This document shows positions 6,694 to 15,530 of a stretch of 33,412 nucleotides of DNA, in pieces. Source of the DNA: an uncultured Pirellulaceae bacterium (GTDB lineage: Bacteria > Planctomycetota > Planctomycetia > Pirellulales > Pirellulaceae); NCBI GenBank assembly GCA_937928555.1, contig CALFWR010000119.1, positions 1 to 33,412 of the forward strand. The letters are read 5' to 3'. Each line of letters opens with the position of its first letter. Position 1 is the stretch's first letter. Made by a program: the position numbers and the translations under genes. The notes under the pieces are model-generated. The model saw only the letters and a program-made list of their open reading frames with translations. It was not told the origin of the DNA and searched no databases.

Positions 6694-9600
6694 TTACCTT
6701 GGCGACGGTGGGTTTTGGTATTGCCAGTACGCTCGCGGCAGAGGACTGAAGTTTGGTTCCTTTCTGGGCCGCAAAGCCTCCAGCAGCTTTTGGCTTCTCC
6801 GCAGTCCCTCGAACTCCTGAGCGGTCTGCTTGCGTTTCAAGGACGGGTCGGCGGAAAGCTTTCGGCGTGCCGAACCGGCGGCTTTGGCTTTGTCGGGACC
6901 ACGAGCGGAGATCCGAATCAGCGGTTTCAGCTTCATCACGTCACCATTGGCCGGCAATGGCCTGAACGTAACCTGCTGCAACTGTTTGCCGGCAGGCTCT
7001 GGTGTGCTCCCGGGCAGCAATTTTTTACTCAGCGAACCGGGACTCTCGTCGAACTTGGGAGGCTCGGGCACGGGAACCTGCTCGACGGGAACCAGTTCCA
7101 CGGGTGATTGCTCGGTGGGCAATACCTCGGTGGGCAATGAAAGCTCCTGAACTGGCTGCGGACTTGGTGGCTGCACAGTCTCCACGGGCTGCTCGAACTC
7201 GAACTCCAGCTCGCTGACTTCCTGGCCAGGCGTTTCTTCGGCCGGCGGATCGATGATGGAGTCGTCGTCGGGAGTCACCTCCGCGTCGTCGGTCGCTTCG
7301 CTTTCTTCGATCGGTTCACCGGTTTGGTTGACAACATCCGGTTCCATGAAGCCCATCGGAATTTGCGCCGCGAACATGCCGCAGCAGTTTGCATCGTTTT
7401 CGGCGATTCCATCACGGGCGGCAGTAATCGCTCCGATGGAACCATCGATAAAGCCCGGGTCGATCCACTCGTACATTTCATCCAGTTGCATCGTGCCCAT
7501 GTCAAAGTCCAGGTTCCGGCGAAGGACTTCGTATTCCAGCCACAAACTCAAGTAGCGGTTCTGCACGTTGGTCAAAGTGTTAAGAGCAAAAGTCAGGTTT
7601 TGCGCTGTCACGTCACTCAACCCACCGGTCTGTCCGATACGCGGCGGTTCGACCAGGCGTGCCCGTGCCAGTTGCACCGCGTTAATGTTCACCTGGATAT
7701 TCTGCCGGTTAAGCTCAAACAGAAGCTTGTCCTGTTGAATGGTGCGAATCGTCTGTCGCAGGCTCTGGTTAATTGAATCTTCAAACTGGTAGTAATCGCG
7801 ACGTGCCTGTTGGTAGTCGATCAACGCTTCGCGATAGTCGTTGCGTTCCCCCTGCCTCACGAGCGGAGAGTCAAACCGAAAACCGGCGCTGATGTTTCCG
7901 TTTTCGTAGCGGATGCGAAACGGGTTATCGCCAACGTTTCCAATTTCACCGGTCAGGACAAGGTCGACTTCCGATTCGAGTTGGTCGGCAAAGAACTCGA
8001 TCTGTCGCCAACGATCAACAAGGTTTGACCGGGCGTTCATCCAGTCCCGGCGCAGGCAGCGTGCGGTCTCAAAGGCCTTGTCGGCATCGATCGCGACATC
8101 GTTGATCTCGATCACGTTTGTTCGTGCGGCAGCAGATATCAACGCCATTTCGAGAATCACGCCGTCGACTTCGGTCAGCAAATCGGGAACGCGTTTGGCG
8201 TAACTGTTTTCGATCCGCCTGGCCAGCGAATCGCCCGGATCGCCGTCGAGTTCCTCTGGAGAGTCCGCCTTGGAGACAAGGTATTGGATCTCTTTCTGGA
8301 TCGATTTGAGTTGTTGCAGCAGGGCACGCTGATTCGAATCGTCATCCAACTGCAACGTCAGCTCTTCTCGGGTGGGAACCGATTGCCCGGTGAAAACCCT
8401 CGGTTCGACCTGCGATTCAAGCACGCCGCTTTGGATATCTTCGCGGACCTGATCAAGGTAGGAGATTCGTTGCTCGCGGACCTCTTCGAGTTGGATCAGA
8501 TCCTGTTCGACCAAACCACGGTCCTCTGAAATGATTTTTTCCACCAGTTCGCTGGCCTGTTTCAGGACCGGTTTGAGATCCGCGGTGCGTTGCTTCAGAC
8601 TGGCTGTGTCGCCATCGTCGCCAGCGTCGGTGGCAACGCGAAAATCACGCAGGGCATCGCTCAGCCGAACCACCGGCAAGCTGGTTTCCTCACGAAGCGA
8701 CTTGATTTCGACCAGTCGCTCGGAAAAGCTGTCGTCGATCAGCTCAAAATGGTCCAGAAAGGGATCTTCGATGACAACTTCCAGGTCAGGAGGTAGCCCA
8801 AGAAGCACCTTGAAGGCATCGAGCGAACTCTGGTAGTTGATCCTCGCGTTGAGAAGGCTTTCCTGCTGTGTGTAAACGCTGGATTCAAACTGAGCCACCT
8901 GCAGGGAGTCAATTCGGTCTTTGTCGAACAGCTCGCGGAATTGCTTGAGCAGGGTTTCGAACTGGGCCACGTTAAATTCGAGGTTGCGGATGGTTTGCTG
9001 CTGCAGCAAAAGCCCCATGTAACCCCCGACGTTGGCTCCAGCCAAACCGGGAGCGTTAAGAAACGCATTGGCATTGAGCGACGGACCGGCACCGGGTGCT
9101 CGACCGGTGGCGACTTGCAGATAGAAGCCACGTCGGAATCGTTCCAGTTGACGGACGTTGCCCAACAGCGTCCTTTCGGATTGGGTTAGTGATTCAAGAA
9201 TCCGCTCGCGGCCTGCGCCTCGCAGGAGCGGTTGGACAATCGAAAAGTCAATCAGCGAAGTCGCGGACTGGGTGTTGGAACCACTGAACTCCCACAGGAT
9301 CGTGTTGGCCAGTCCAACAACAAAGTTCGTACCCGTGATTCCCAAACGGCTTGCCGACAGGCCTTCGCCGTTGGCACCAAGCTGCGAAGTCAGGGTGGTG
9401 GAAGATTGCCCGGTGGGGGATTGAAATCGACCCGCCGACTGAAGAAACGAGTTGAATCCGCTGAACAACTGCGTGTCAAATCCGAACCGCTGCAGGCTGA
9501 CATCGAGGGCTGAACTGTAAAGCGTCTCGCGTTGCTGCTGTAGAACGGTGCTGTTGATCAGGGCCAGTTGGTAGGCACTGGAAAGGGACAACAGCACCTC

Positions 9601-10002
9601 GCCTTTGTCGTTTCGCGGCAGGTACGATCGCCAGTAAGGGCTTTCCACAACCGTGGCGTCGCCGTTGGCATGCCAGTGCGGATAGCCGGGCTTGCCATCG
9701 ACCTGGTGCATCAGCTTGTGGGAAGTTGGATCATCTGGCGGAATCGGCGGATGGTCGGCTGAAAACGGATCGAACATTCTCGACGCGGGATCCACGGCGA
9801 TGTCGCCGGTGACTGAATCCCAACGGGGAGAGTTCGCCTTTTCAGCAACCAGCCGCCTGACTTCTGCGTCTGCCTGGCGGCGGTAAAAGCCACGATGGCA
9901 TCCGGCCAGCAAGGCAATCTGGGCACAGCAAATCGCCGACAGAACCAGCAGCGCAAACCGCCGGTTGGAGGAAAATACGGGAGTAGATCTATTCTGGGTC
10001 AT
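6694..10002 (-). CDS. TolC-family outer-membrane protein, very long variant
   Basis: 1102 aa; ATG at 10002 with a weak AAGAG upstream. A signal peptide ends in lipobox LLAGC, so the mature protein is probably lipid-anchored like OprM-type channels. Two TolC-type repeats are visible: LQQQRETLYSSALDVSLQRF with the following beta region (res. ~155-210), and later LLNARINYQSSLDAFKVLLG (res. ~380) and SLRQTIRTIQQDKLLFELNR with NVQNRYLSLWLEYEVLRRN near residue 830. The family is usually 430-500 aa; here a coiled-coil-rich insertion of about 250 residues splits the two halves, and a tail of about 200 residues, acidic and then Pro-rich (many PVE/PTE units), follows the channel domain. The role in type I or RND export is family knowledge. 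No pump or adaptor gene is adjacent. Confidence 0.88.
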   Translation of the reverse strand: MTQNRSTPVFSSNRRFALLVLSAICCAQIALLAGCHRGFYRRQADAEVRRLVAEKANSPRWDSVTGDIAVDPASRMFDPFSADHPPIPPDDPTSHKLMHQVDGKPGYPHWHANGDATVVESPYWRSYLPRNDKGEVLLSLSSAYQLALINSTVLQQQRETLYSSALDVSLQRFGFDTQLFSGFNSFLQSAGRFQSPTGQSSTTLTSQLGANGEGLSASRLGITGTNFVVGLANTILWEFSGSNTQSATSLIDFSIVQPLLRGAGRERILESLTQSERTLLGNVRQLERFRRGFYLQVATGRAPGAGPSLNANAFLNAPGLAGANVGGYMGLLLQQQTIRNLEFNVAQFETLLKQFRELFDKDRIDSLQVAQFESSVYTQQESLLNARINYQSSLDAFKVLLGLPPDLEVVIEDPFLDHFELIDDSFSERLVEIKSLREETSLPVVRLSDALRDFRVATDAGDDGDTASLKQRTADLKPVLKQASELVEKIISEDRGLVEQDLIQLEEVREQRISYLDQVREDIQSGVLESQVEPRVFTGQSVPTREELTLQLDDDSNQRALLQQLKSIQKEIQYLVSKADSPEELDGDPGDSLARRIENSYAKRVPDLLTEVDGVILEMALISAAARTNVIEINDVAIDADKAFETARCLRRDWMNARSNLVDRWRQIEFFADQLESEVDLVLTGEIGNVGDNPFRIRYENGNISAGFRFDSPLVRQGERNDYREALIDYQQARRDYYQFEDSINQSLRQTIRTIQQDKLLFELNRQNIQVNINAVQLARARLVEPPRIGQTGGLSDVTAQNLTFALNTLTNVQNRYLSLWLEYEVLRRNLDFDMGTMQLDEMYEWIDPGFIDGSIGAITAARDGIAENDANCCGMFAAQIPMGFMEPDVVNQTGEPIEESEATDDAEVTPDDDSIIDPPAEETPGQEVSELEFEFEQPVETVQPPSPQPVQELSLPTEVLPTEQSPVELVPVEQVPVPEPPKFDESPGSLSKKLLPGSTPEPAGKQLQQVTFRPLPANGDVMKLKPLIRISARGPDKAKAAGSARRKLSADPSLKRKQTAQEFEGLRRSQKLLEALRPRKEPNFSPLPRAYWQYQNPPSPR

Positions 10003-10406
10003 CTCTTGCCGTTCCTAGTCATTCCTGTCGCTGGGCGAAAAGTCGCCTTTTCGGGTGCCGATCCGGTTGCGGGTACCTTCGGTGTCGGCAAAGCGATCTG
10101 GAATGTTGGGGTCACGAAAGACTGCGGGTATTTAACGGTTTTCGGGGTTTTTCAGGTCCGGACTTGAACCGTTTGTCCGCTTTGGCGCGAATCAGCCCAA
10201 CCGCGTTTCGTAAACAAAGACCCCAGCGGGCGATGGTCGATAGCAAAACTTGACAGCAGGATCGCCCAATTTATTATCAAACGGGGGCTTTCGGGGAGAT
10301 TTGCCTTCTACGTGAGGTTTGCGGACGTACGATACTCACGGACCCTGTTGGGATACCTTTCACGCGTTTGACCCCGTCCACGACCTACTTCTTGCAGCAT
10401 TAAAAC
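10003..10406. other. Divergent intergenic region between the TolC and coiled-coil genes
   Basis: No gene. It must contain the promoters of both flanking genes. One sigma70-like pair for the plus-strand gene is visible at 10250-10277; none is clear for the TolC gene. Confidence 0.5.
10250..10277 (+). promoter_or_regulatory. Sigma70-type promoter for the coiled-coil membrane protein gene
   Basis: TTGACA at 10250-10255, a 16-bp spacer, then TATTAT at 10272-10277. The first is a perfect -35 and the second has five of six -10 consensus bases. The start codon at 10407 would leave a 5' leader of roughly 120 bases. Confidence 0.5.
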
Positions 10407-11912
10407 ATGATTGTCTACGCGATTCTGGGTTTACTTCTCGTTGCCGTGATTGTGTTCGTGGTACTGTCCGCGAAAGACTGGCACTGGTTGAATCTGGTAT
10501 TGATTGTTTTCGTTTTCATAGCCGGTTCAGCAGCAATGCTGGCGATGGCTCAGACGCTGCACCTGCGCACCAAGGCGATCAAAAGATACGACAGCGCGTT
10601 GAAAGACGCCCAAGCCAAAACACAATTGGCCAATGACGCGGTCTTTGGCAAAGCAGATTCGGCCGAATACGGAGCCGATTCGGTGCGTGGCCTGGCACAG
10701 CAAGTCAACTTGCTGCGGATTGGCCGCGGTCGGGTCTACTCCAACGGCAGCGTCAGTAACACCGATGGGCAAATTCGTTTCGAGTTCCCCACCGAACTTC
10801 CCGACGGCAACGACGATGCTTTGACGCTCCAGGACACAGAACTGTTCGCGTTTCAGGAAGTGCAACGGCCTGCCGCCGACGGTGACGGACAGATCAGCAT
10901 TCCCGTGGGCTTTATTGGCAAGTTCCTTGTCGTTGAACAACAGCCCAAGTTCCTTGTGATGGAGCGAACCGGGCTGTTGGGTAACTTTACACAGTACCAA
11001 CAGCCAACTGGAACATGGTCGCTTTATGAGCGGATGCCTTTTGATCGTCACGGTATTTTTCGCGACGTGATGGGCCTCTCCGACGTCCAAGAAGAAGACT
11101 TCAAGATCAGCGAATTCCGCAACGCTTTGATCAACTTTATGCCGGCCCAGATGTTTGGCCTAGAAGCCAACAGCGCCCCTTACGAACGACTAATCGACGA
11201 ATTCTGCTTTGATGGATTGTCGCTGGGAAAGATCCAGAACTGGGTCGAAAGCCAGGCGGCATCACGCGTCAGCAAACGTTTCGAGCCCAAGCTTGACGAG
11301 GTGTTCGTCAGATACCGCTTCGAAAAAACTTCCGATCCTTACGATGTCGATGACACCAGCGGAAAGCTGGACACCGACGGCACCTTTACAATCAATGGCT
11401 TGGCTGTGGATCCAACACTGCACCTGCCCGAAAACAAGCAGGTCGTTTTCAAGAAGGACGATATCGTCAACATCGACTTGCGGACCGCTGAAGGATACCA
11501 ACGGCCAGACGGTACCGAAGTGCCGGCATTCGCAGTCCGTGAAAGCGTCGTCGAGGTTGGACGTTTTTACAGTCGCACCCTGACCGACTATCCGTTCGAG
11601 ATGACCAACATCTTCAATCGCAGCGAAAAGATGGCTGACGATGCCGATCGCCTGATTGAGAACAACGAGGTGCAACAGTTGGCTAACGACGATACTCTGC
11701 TGCAGCAACAGGAACGCAGTCGCCTGATCGCGTCTCTGGAAAAGGACAACGGGATGCTGCAACAGGATCTCGACCAGGTCACTGCCCTCCTGCAGTCTTT
11801 GGAAGACCAGCAACGGGGCAAAGCCGAAATGATCGAATCGCTCCTTGAGGAGATGAATTCTCTTCAGGAGAGTCTCCGGCGACTCGCACTTCCTCAGATA
11901 ACCGGCCGCTAG
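10407..11912 (+). CDS. Membrane-anchored coiled-coil protein of unknown function
   Basis: 501 aa from ATG 10407. Two adjacent hydrophobic helices open the protein (res. ~2-22 and 28-50), followed by a helical stretch with KAIKRYDSALKDAQAK. The middle (res. ~110-430) is a mixed alpha/beta soluble domain without recognised motifs; phrases such as GRVYSNGSVSNTDGQIRFEF suggest beta-rich structure. The last ~70 residues (from LIENNEVQQLANDDTLLQQQ) form a strong coiled coil of Leu, Gln and Glu. The predicted topology is a membrane hairpin with a large soluble domain. No homologue with known function comes to mind; similar proteins seem typical of planctomycetes, which is an impression rather than a search result. 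A good sigma70-like promoter lies upstream. Confidence 0.85.
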   Translation: MIVYAILGLLLVAVIVFVVLSAKDWHWLNLVLIVFVFIAGSAAMLAMAQTLHLRTKAIKRYDSALKDAQAKTQLANDAVFGKADSAEYGADSVRGLAQQVNLLRIGRGRVYSNGSVSNTDGQIRFEFPTELPDGNDDALTLQDTELFAFQEVQRPAADGDGQISIPVGFIGKFLVVEQQPKFLVMERTGLLGNFTQYQQPTGTWSLYERMPFDRHGIFRDVMGLSDVQEEDFKISEFRNALINFMPAQMFGLEANSAPYERLIDEFCFDGLSLGKIQNWVESQAASRVSKRFEPKLDEVFVRYRFEKTSDPYDVDDTSGKLDTDGTFTINGLAVDPTLHLPENKQVVFKKDDIVNIDLRTAEGYQRPDGTEVPAFAVRESVVEVGRFYSRTLTDYPFEMTNIFNRSEKMADDADRLIENNEVQQLANDDTLLQQQERSRLIASLEKDNGMLQQDLDQVTALLQSLEDQQRGKAEMIESLLEEMNSLQESLRRLALPQITGR

Positions 11913-11962
11913 AGCTTGCGACAGAGCCCTGCTCGGTCCCGGATTCAGGATTGCCTTCTTGA

Positions 11963-11998
11963 AGTAACGCGCCTCCTGTAAGTAACGCGCCTCTCCGA
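11963..11998. repeat. 18-bp tandem duplication
   Basis: AGTAACGCGCCTCCTGTA is followed directly by AGTAACGCGCCTCTCCGA. A related string (AGTAGCTCGCCTCTCCG) occurs near 15352 beside the other hairpin repeat copy, so it belongs to that wider repeat neighbourhood. Confidence 0.75.
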
Positions 11999-12114
11999 AG
12001 GCTGTGACTTTTTCGATCACCCTCCAATTTGGGAGGGTCGGCGGTTCACCGCCGGGGAGGGTTGCGCTCGGCCGACGTTGCCAAAGGAAGAGCATTCGCA
12101 TCGCGGTGAATAAA
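11994..12114 (+). repeat. Hairpin-rich dispersed repeat, copy 1
   Basis: Contains two stems, CCCTCC-AATTTG-GGAGGG (12021-12038) and GGCGG-TTCA-CCGCC (12040-12053), then a segment ending GCGGTGAATAAA. The inverted copy at 15400-15530 matches along nearly the whole length, including TTTTTCGATCACCCTCC and the two stems. No coding potential is apparent. Confidence 0.8.
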
Positions 12115-12270
12115 CCCGGATAAATCACAGCTTCGCGGAGGCGATTTGTCACGCCTCCGAGCGTCAGTCAGCTACGGAACCTTCAGCCAGAGTTTCGCAT
12201 ACAAATTCATCAGAGTCGCGGATCACTGTCTCAACTGATTCTGACGCCCACGCCTCGTGAATAATCCGGG
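12115..12270 (-). mobile_element. Truncated or recombined miniature element D
   Basis: The right end, read on the minus strand, begins CCCGGATTATTCACGAGGCG and matches the first ~63 bp of element B with a few changes. The other side (12115-12207) is unrelated to B apart from starting CCCGGATAAATCAC, and abuts the hairpin repeat. No matching target duplication flanks it (ATAAA versus ATTCA), so it is probably a decayed or chimeric copy. Confidence 0.65.
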
Positions 12271-12500
12271 ATTCAAATTCGCCGATCTGATTCGCAACGG
12301 CATTCCGGGCTCTGGATTACGGCTTCCTCGTTACTCACTATCACCCACTAAATTCCGAGAAGAACGCAAAAATAGGGGTTCGCCTGCGACATGCTGGTTT
12401 TCTAACTTGACTATTCAGTTCAACCAAATCAACCTGTGCATCCCTTAATTGCAAGTATGAATTCACATCAGTCGCCTTGGCGGTGCTCGGAGCTACACAA

Positions 12501-14426
12501 ATGCAAACCTCTCTCACCTTCCCCAAAAAATCAGCTCTCTTGTTGGGCGGTTTTCTCAGCTGTTGTTTGTTTTGCGTAAGCGGAACTTTGTCTGCTCAAA
12601 CAGTGATCTACCAACAGAATTTTGATTCCCGCACAGCGGGCCCCTACGACGACGCGGCACTCGATGAAGACTGGAACGAACCCCGCTTCAACAATGGAGT
12701 TACCGAAGGGCGTGTATCGGTCGTTACCGGCGACGACGCGTTCGGTGGAACCGGCAGTGCCCTTGCAGTTGACTATCCGGCAAACGTTCACGGCACCCGT
12801 GAGACCGGTGCCCAGTGGCAGTTGGACTTGGGCCAGTCTTTCGAAGAAGTAACGCTCAGCTATCGTGTTCGCTTTGCGCCGGGTTTTGATTTCGTACGCG
12901 GTGGCAAGATCCCGGGCTTGGCGGGGGGTACCGCGCCAACAGGAAGCCGACAAGCGACCGGCTTTAACGGCTGGACTGGCCGAATGATGTGGAGAACTGA
13001 TTTCAATGGGACTTCGGGTCAGCCGCAACAGTTGACAACCGGTGGAATCACCTACACCAAGCACACAACGTCCGGCTTCGCAGGCGACGGTGTTCAGGAA
13101 GACCGCAATCGCTGGATGAACCCTGATGGCAGCAACACGGTCATGGTGGCGGACCAATGGTACAAGGTCACGCAACGAATCGTGATGAACACACCAGGAG
13201 AGTTTGACGGGATTCAACAAATTTTTCTTGACGACGTCATGGTGATCGACGAACGAAATCTTCGTTTCCGCCTGGATGACAGTTTTGCAATCGACCAGGT
13301 TTACTTCAGTACCTTTTACGGCGGCAACGAAAACTGGCGAACCTCCAAAGCCGAGGTTGCTTTCTTCGATGATTTCGTCGTTACCGTTCCTGACTCGGAT
13401 CCTGTGGAACCGGGGAACAGCGAAACATTGCTGGTACCTGCCGAGTTTGGCACCATTGCAGCGGCGATCCGTGCGGCCAACGAAGGCGATACGATCCAGT
13501 TTGCTGGCGTCCACAGCGAAAACGTGACGGTGAACAAAAGTGTTCGCCTTGTCGGTGATCTGGACGCGGTTCTGGTTCCCGCCGATGCCGCTCAACCAGC
13601 GATTATTATCGGTGCCAGCGATGTTGAACTTGCGAACTTCGAGGTCGATGGCGGTCGGCAAAATATTATTTCCCGTTCAGGAAACGAGAACTTGACCATC
13701 GACGGCCTTTTCTTGACGAACTCGGCGACCGTTGGGATTCTGATTCGGCCCACTTGCCATGGTTTGACAATCAGAAACACGGAAATTCGTAATTCAGGCA
13801 GCGATGGGTTGCGAGTTCTTGTCAGCGACGATGTCGTTCTGGAAGACAACTTTTCGGTTCAAAACGGTGGCCATGGTTACCGCCTGATTCAATCCAACAA
13901 CGGGACGTTCACCCGCAACCGAACGCTCATGAACGGCCTTCACGGGTACCGGCTTGATGGGGACCGCATGATGTTGATGGACAACCTTGCCTTGCAAAAC
14001 GGCTTGCGTGGAATTGATTTCGATGGCGGAACAGATCACTTTCTGTTCGACAATCTGGCCAGAGACAACGCGTCGCACGGGATCGCATTCAACGAAGCAA
14101 CCAACTCATTGATTTTTGACAACCGTTCACGTTCCAACGGTGCTTCGGGCATTCGAATCTGGGCCGGTTCGAACAACAACGTGTTGGATGACAACAACAC
14201 AACCGCCAATGGCAATCACGGCATCCTGATTGGCGTGTCGCAAGGGAACTCGATCATCAACTCGTTCGTGTTTGAAAACCAACGCAGTGGCATCCTGTTG
14301 GCAAGATCGACAACCGGCAACTCGGTGACCAACAACATCGTTCGGTCCAACATTGAATTCGGCATTGGTGACTTCGGCGGCAACGATTCGGACGTCGGCA
14401 ATGTCGTTGAAGACAACGGCCGCTAG
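12501..14426 (+). CDS. Secreted PL14-like domain plus right-handed beta-helix protein
   Basis: 641 aa. ATG 12501 is preferred over the upstream 12477 start because it places the signal peptide (SALLLGGFLSCCLFCVSG, then LSAQ) at the N-terminus. Residues ~25-290 resemble polysaccharide lyase family 14-like folds: FVRGGKIPGLAGG, then GFNGWTGRMMW and a YKVTQRIVMNTPGEFDG strand, ending near AEVAFFDDFVV. Residues ~305-641 are a parallel beta-helix of NosD/PbH1 type, with repeated turns such as NLTIDGLFLTNS, LTIRNTEIRNSGSDGL and DNASHGIAFNEATNSLI. Such proteins degrade or bind polysaccharides, for instance alginate; this is family knowledge, and activity here is inferred. No transporter or other carbohydrate gene is adjacent. 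A strong terminator follows. Confidence 0.82.
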   Translation: MQTSLTFPKKSALLLGGFLSCCLFCVSGTLSAQTVIYQQNFDSRTAGPYDDAALDEDWNEPRFNNGVTEGRVSVVTGDDAFGGTGSALAVDYPANVHGTRETGAQWQLDLGQSFEEVTLSYRVRFAPGFDFVRGGKIPGLAGGTAPTGSRQATGFNGWTGRMMWRTDFNGTSGQPQQLTTGGITYTKHTTSGFAGDGVQEDRNRWMNPDGSNTVMVADQWYKVTQRIVMNTPGEFDGIQQIFLDDVMVIDERNLRFRLDDSFAIDQVYFSTFYGGNENWRTSKAEVAFFDDFVVTVPDSDPVEPGNSETLLVPAEFGTIAAAIRAANEGDTIQFAGVHSENVTVNKSVRLVGDLDAVLVPADAAQPAIIIGASDVELANFEVDGGRQNIISRSGNENLTIDGLFLTNSATVGILIRPTCHGLTIRNTEIRNSGSDGLRVLVSDDVVLEDNFSVQNGGHGYRLIQSNNGTFTRNRTLMNGLHGYRLDGDRMMLMDNLALQNGLRGIDFDGGTDHFLFDNLARDNASHGIAFNEATNSLIFDNRSRSNGASGIRIWAGSNNNVLDDNNTTANGNHGILIGVSQGNSIINSFVFENQRSGILLARSTTGNSVTNNIVRSNIEFGIGDFGGNDSDVGNVVEDNGR

Positions 14427-14456
14427 GTCAAAGCTCGCGTAAAGCTGAAACAGATC

Positions 14457-14490
14457 ACGCTGCGGTGCAACATGTGCCGCAGCGTTTTTT
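14457..14490 (+). terminator. Strong rho-independent terminator after the beta-helix gene
   Basis: ACGCTGCGG (14457-14465) pairs perfectly with CCGCAGCGT (14477-14485) across an 11-base loop, followed by TTTTTT at 14485-14490. Confidence 0.9.
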
Positions 14491-14948
14491 GCGCGCCAAT
14501 CAACAACAAGCATGAGCCACAAAACGTTACGTTCCGCAACCGTTCTTGCTCAAAAAGCTGGGCAACGGGGCAGAGCGAGGGACGTCATCGTGAGTTTCTT
14601 GATTCGGAGTCGCCGGATTCGATTGACTATCCATCAGAATTTGACGAGATTCTCTTCGAGCACCAACGCGGCATGATTCCGCATGTTGAATTCCAGTTTT
14701 TAACAAGCCAGTACCGCACGTCTTTTGGTTTGTTGCATCCGGAAGTCAAAAAGACCCTTGAGGTTTCCGACGTTCAATCAGAACGGATGCAAGCCCTTGT
14801 GCGCAAGTTTGAGCAAGACTCAAAACAGCTAATGGCAAAACTACAAACTCAGCGTAAAACCGCAGAGAAAAATTTCCACAGCAGCGTTGTCAAGCTTTTG
14901 GACGAAAGACAAAAAGAAAAGCTGAGCGACTGGACACCATCGCGGTAG
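14472..14948 (+). CDS. Small hypothetical protein, probably 5'-degenerate
   Basis: The frame is open from 14472, but that ATG lies inside the terminator of the previous gene, and the first ~65 residues are low-quality (Ser/Asn/Cys-rich, no secondary structure). From Met68 (ATG 14673) the sequence becomes a regular charged helix pair: LLHPEVKKTLEVSDVQSERM, RKFEQDSKQLMAKLQ, LLDERQKEKLSDW. The ending resembles the LTxEQ-type helical tails common in planctomycete secreted proteins, so this may be the remnant of a longer gene. No signal peptide remains. It is either a short gene of 91 aa from 14673 or a pseudogene fragment. Confidence 0.4.
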   Translation: MCRSVFCAPINNKHEPQNVTFRNRSCSKSWATGQSEGRHREFLDSESPDSIDYPSEFDEILFEHQRGMIPHVEFQFLTSQYRTSFGLLHPEVKKTLEVSDVQSERMQALVRKFEQDSKQLMAKLQTQRKTAEKNFHSSVVKLLDERQKEKLSDWTPSR

Positions 14949-15050
14949 TCATGAACCGGGAAAAGCCATCGCGCGATCGCGCCACCGAGGGCGATCTGCA
15001 CGAAAGGAATTCGCGTTTATTTGCGTCCATTGACGGTTCCTGTCTCTCAA

Positions 15051-15237
15051 CCCGGACTATTCACGAGGCGTGAGCGTCAAAATCATTTCCGACAGTGATC
15101 CGCGACTCTGATGCGATGAAACGATCGCTGTGGTTTTCATCTACCAGACGATTTACAGTTCTTGTTGAAATTCAGCTTTTCCCTTGCTCCCGTTGGCCAG
15201 AAGTAGAATCAACGCCCGTCGTCGTGAATAATCCGGG
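15051..15237. mobile_element. Miniature inverted-repeat element C, 187 bp, TSD CTCAA
   Basis: The left end is CCCGGACTATTCACGAGGCG; the right end, on the opposite strand, is CCCGGATTATTCACGACG. CTCAA occurs immediately outside both ends (15046-15050 and 15238-15242). The interior matches element B closely (for example ACAGTGATCCGCGACTCTGA), in the same orientation. Confidence 0.9.
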
Positions 15238-15399
15238 CTCAACCATGTCCAACACCGTTTTCGCTTGACAACAAAAATGCTGGCGAATTCTGGCGAATCC
15301 CACGACGGCCCTGTGTCCTGTTCGGTCCTAGATTTAGGACGGCGATCGAAAGTAGCTCGCCTCTCCGGGGCGTCAAACCTGGCACCGAGCGACTGCGAT

Positions 15400-15530
15400 T
15401 TTATTCACCGCAATGCCCTCACTTTGGCCCCATTTGGCAATGTCCGTCGCCCGCAGCCCTTCCCGGCGGTGAGCCGCCGACCCTCCCAGATGGCCCAGAT
15501 GGGAGGGTGATCGAAAAATAACAGCCTCCA
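15400..15530 (-). repeat. Hairpin-rich dispersed repeat, copy 2 (inverted)
   Basis: The reverse complement of copy 1 at 11994-12114 with moderate divergence. Shared landmarks are TTTATTCACCGC at one end, GGCGG-TGAG-CCGCC, the CCCTCCCA...TGGGAGGG stem, and GATCGAAAAATA at the other end. The CCCTCC stem loop is longer here. Confidence 0.8.

Larger units (their letters stand above)
11913..12500. other. Repeat-rich intergenic region
   Basis: No gene. It contains an 18-bp tandem duplication, a hairpin-rich repeat copy and a truncated miniature element in reverse orientation. The ~230 bp before the next start at 12501 show no identifiable feature. Confidence 0.6.

Noticed and set aside
12531..13661. 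Minus-strand open frame of 376 codons
   Set aside because: Shadow of the PL14/beta-helix gene, whose domains and terminator are clear on the plus strand.
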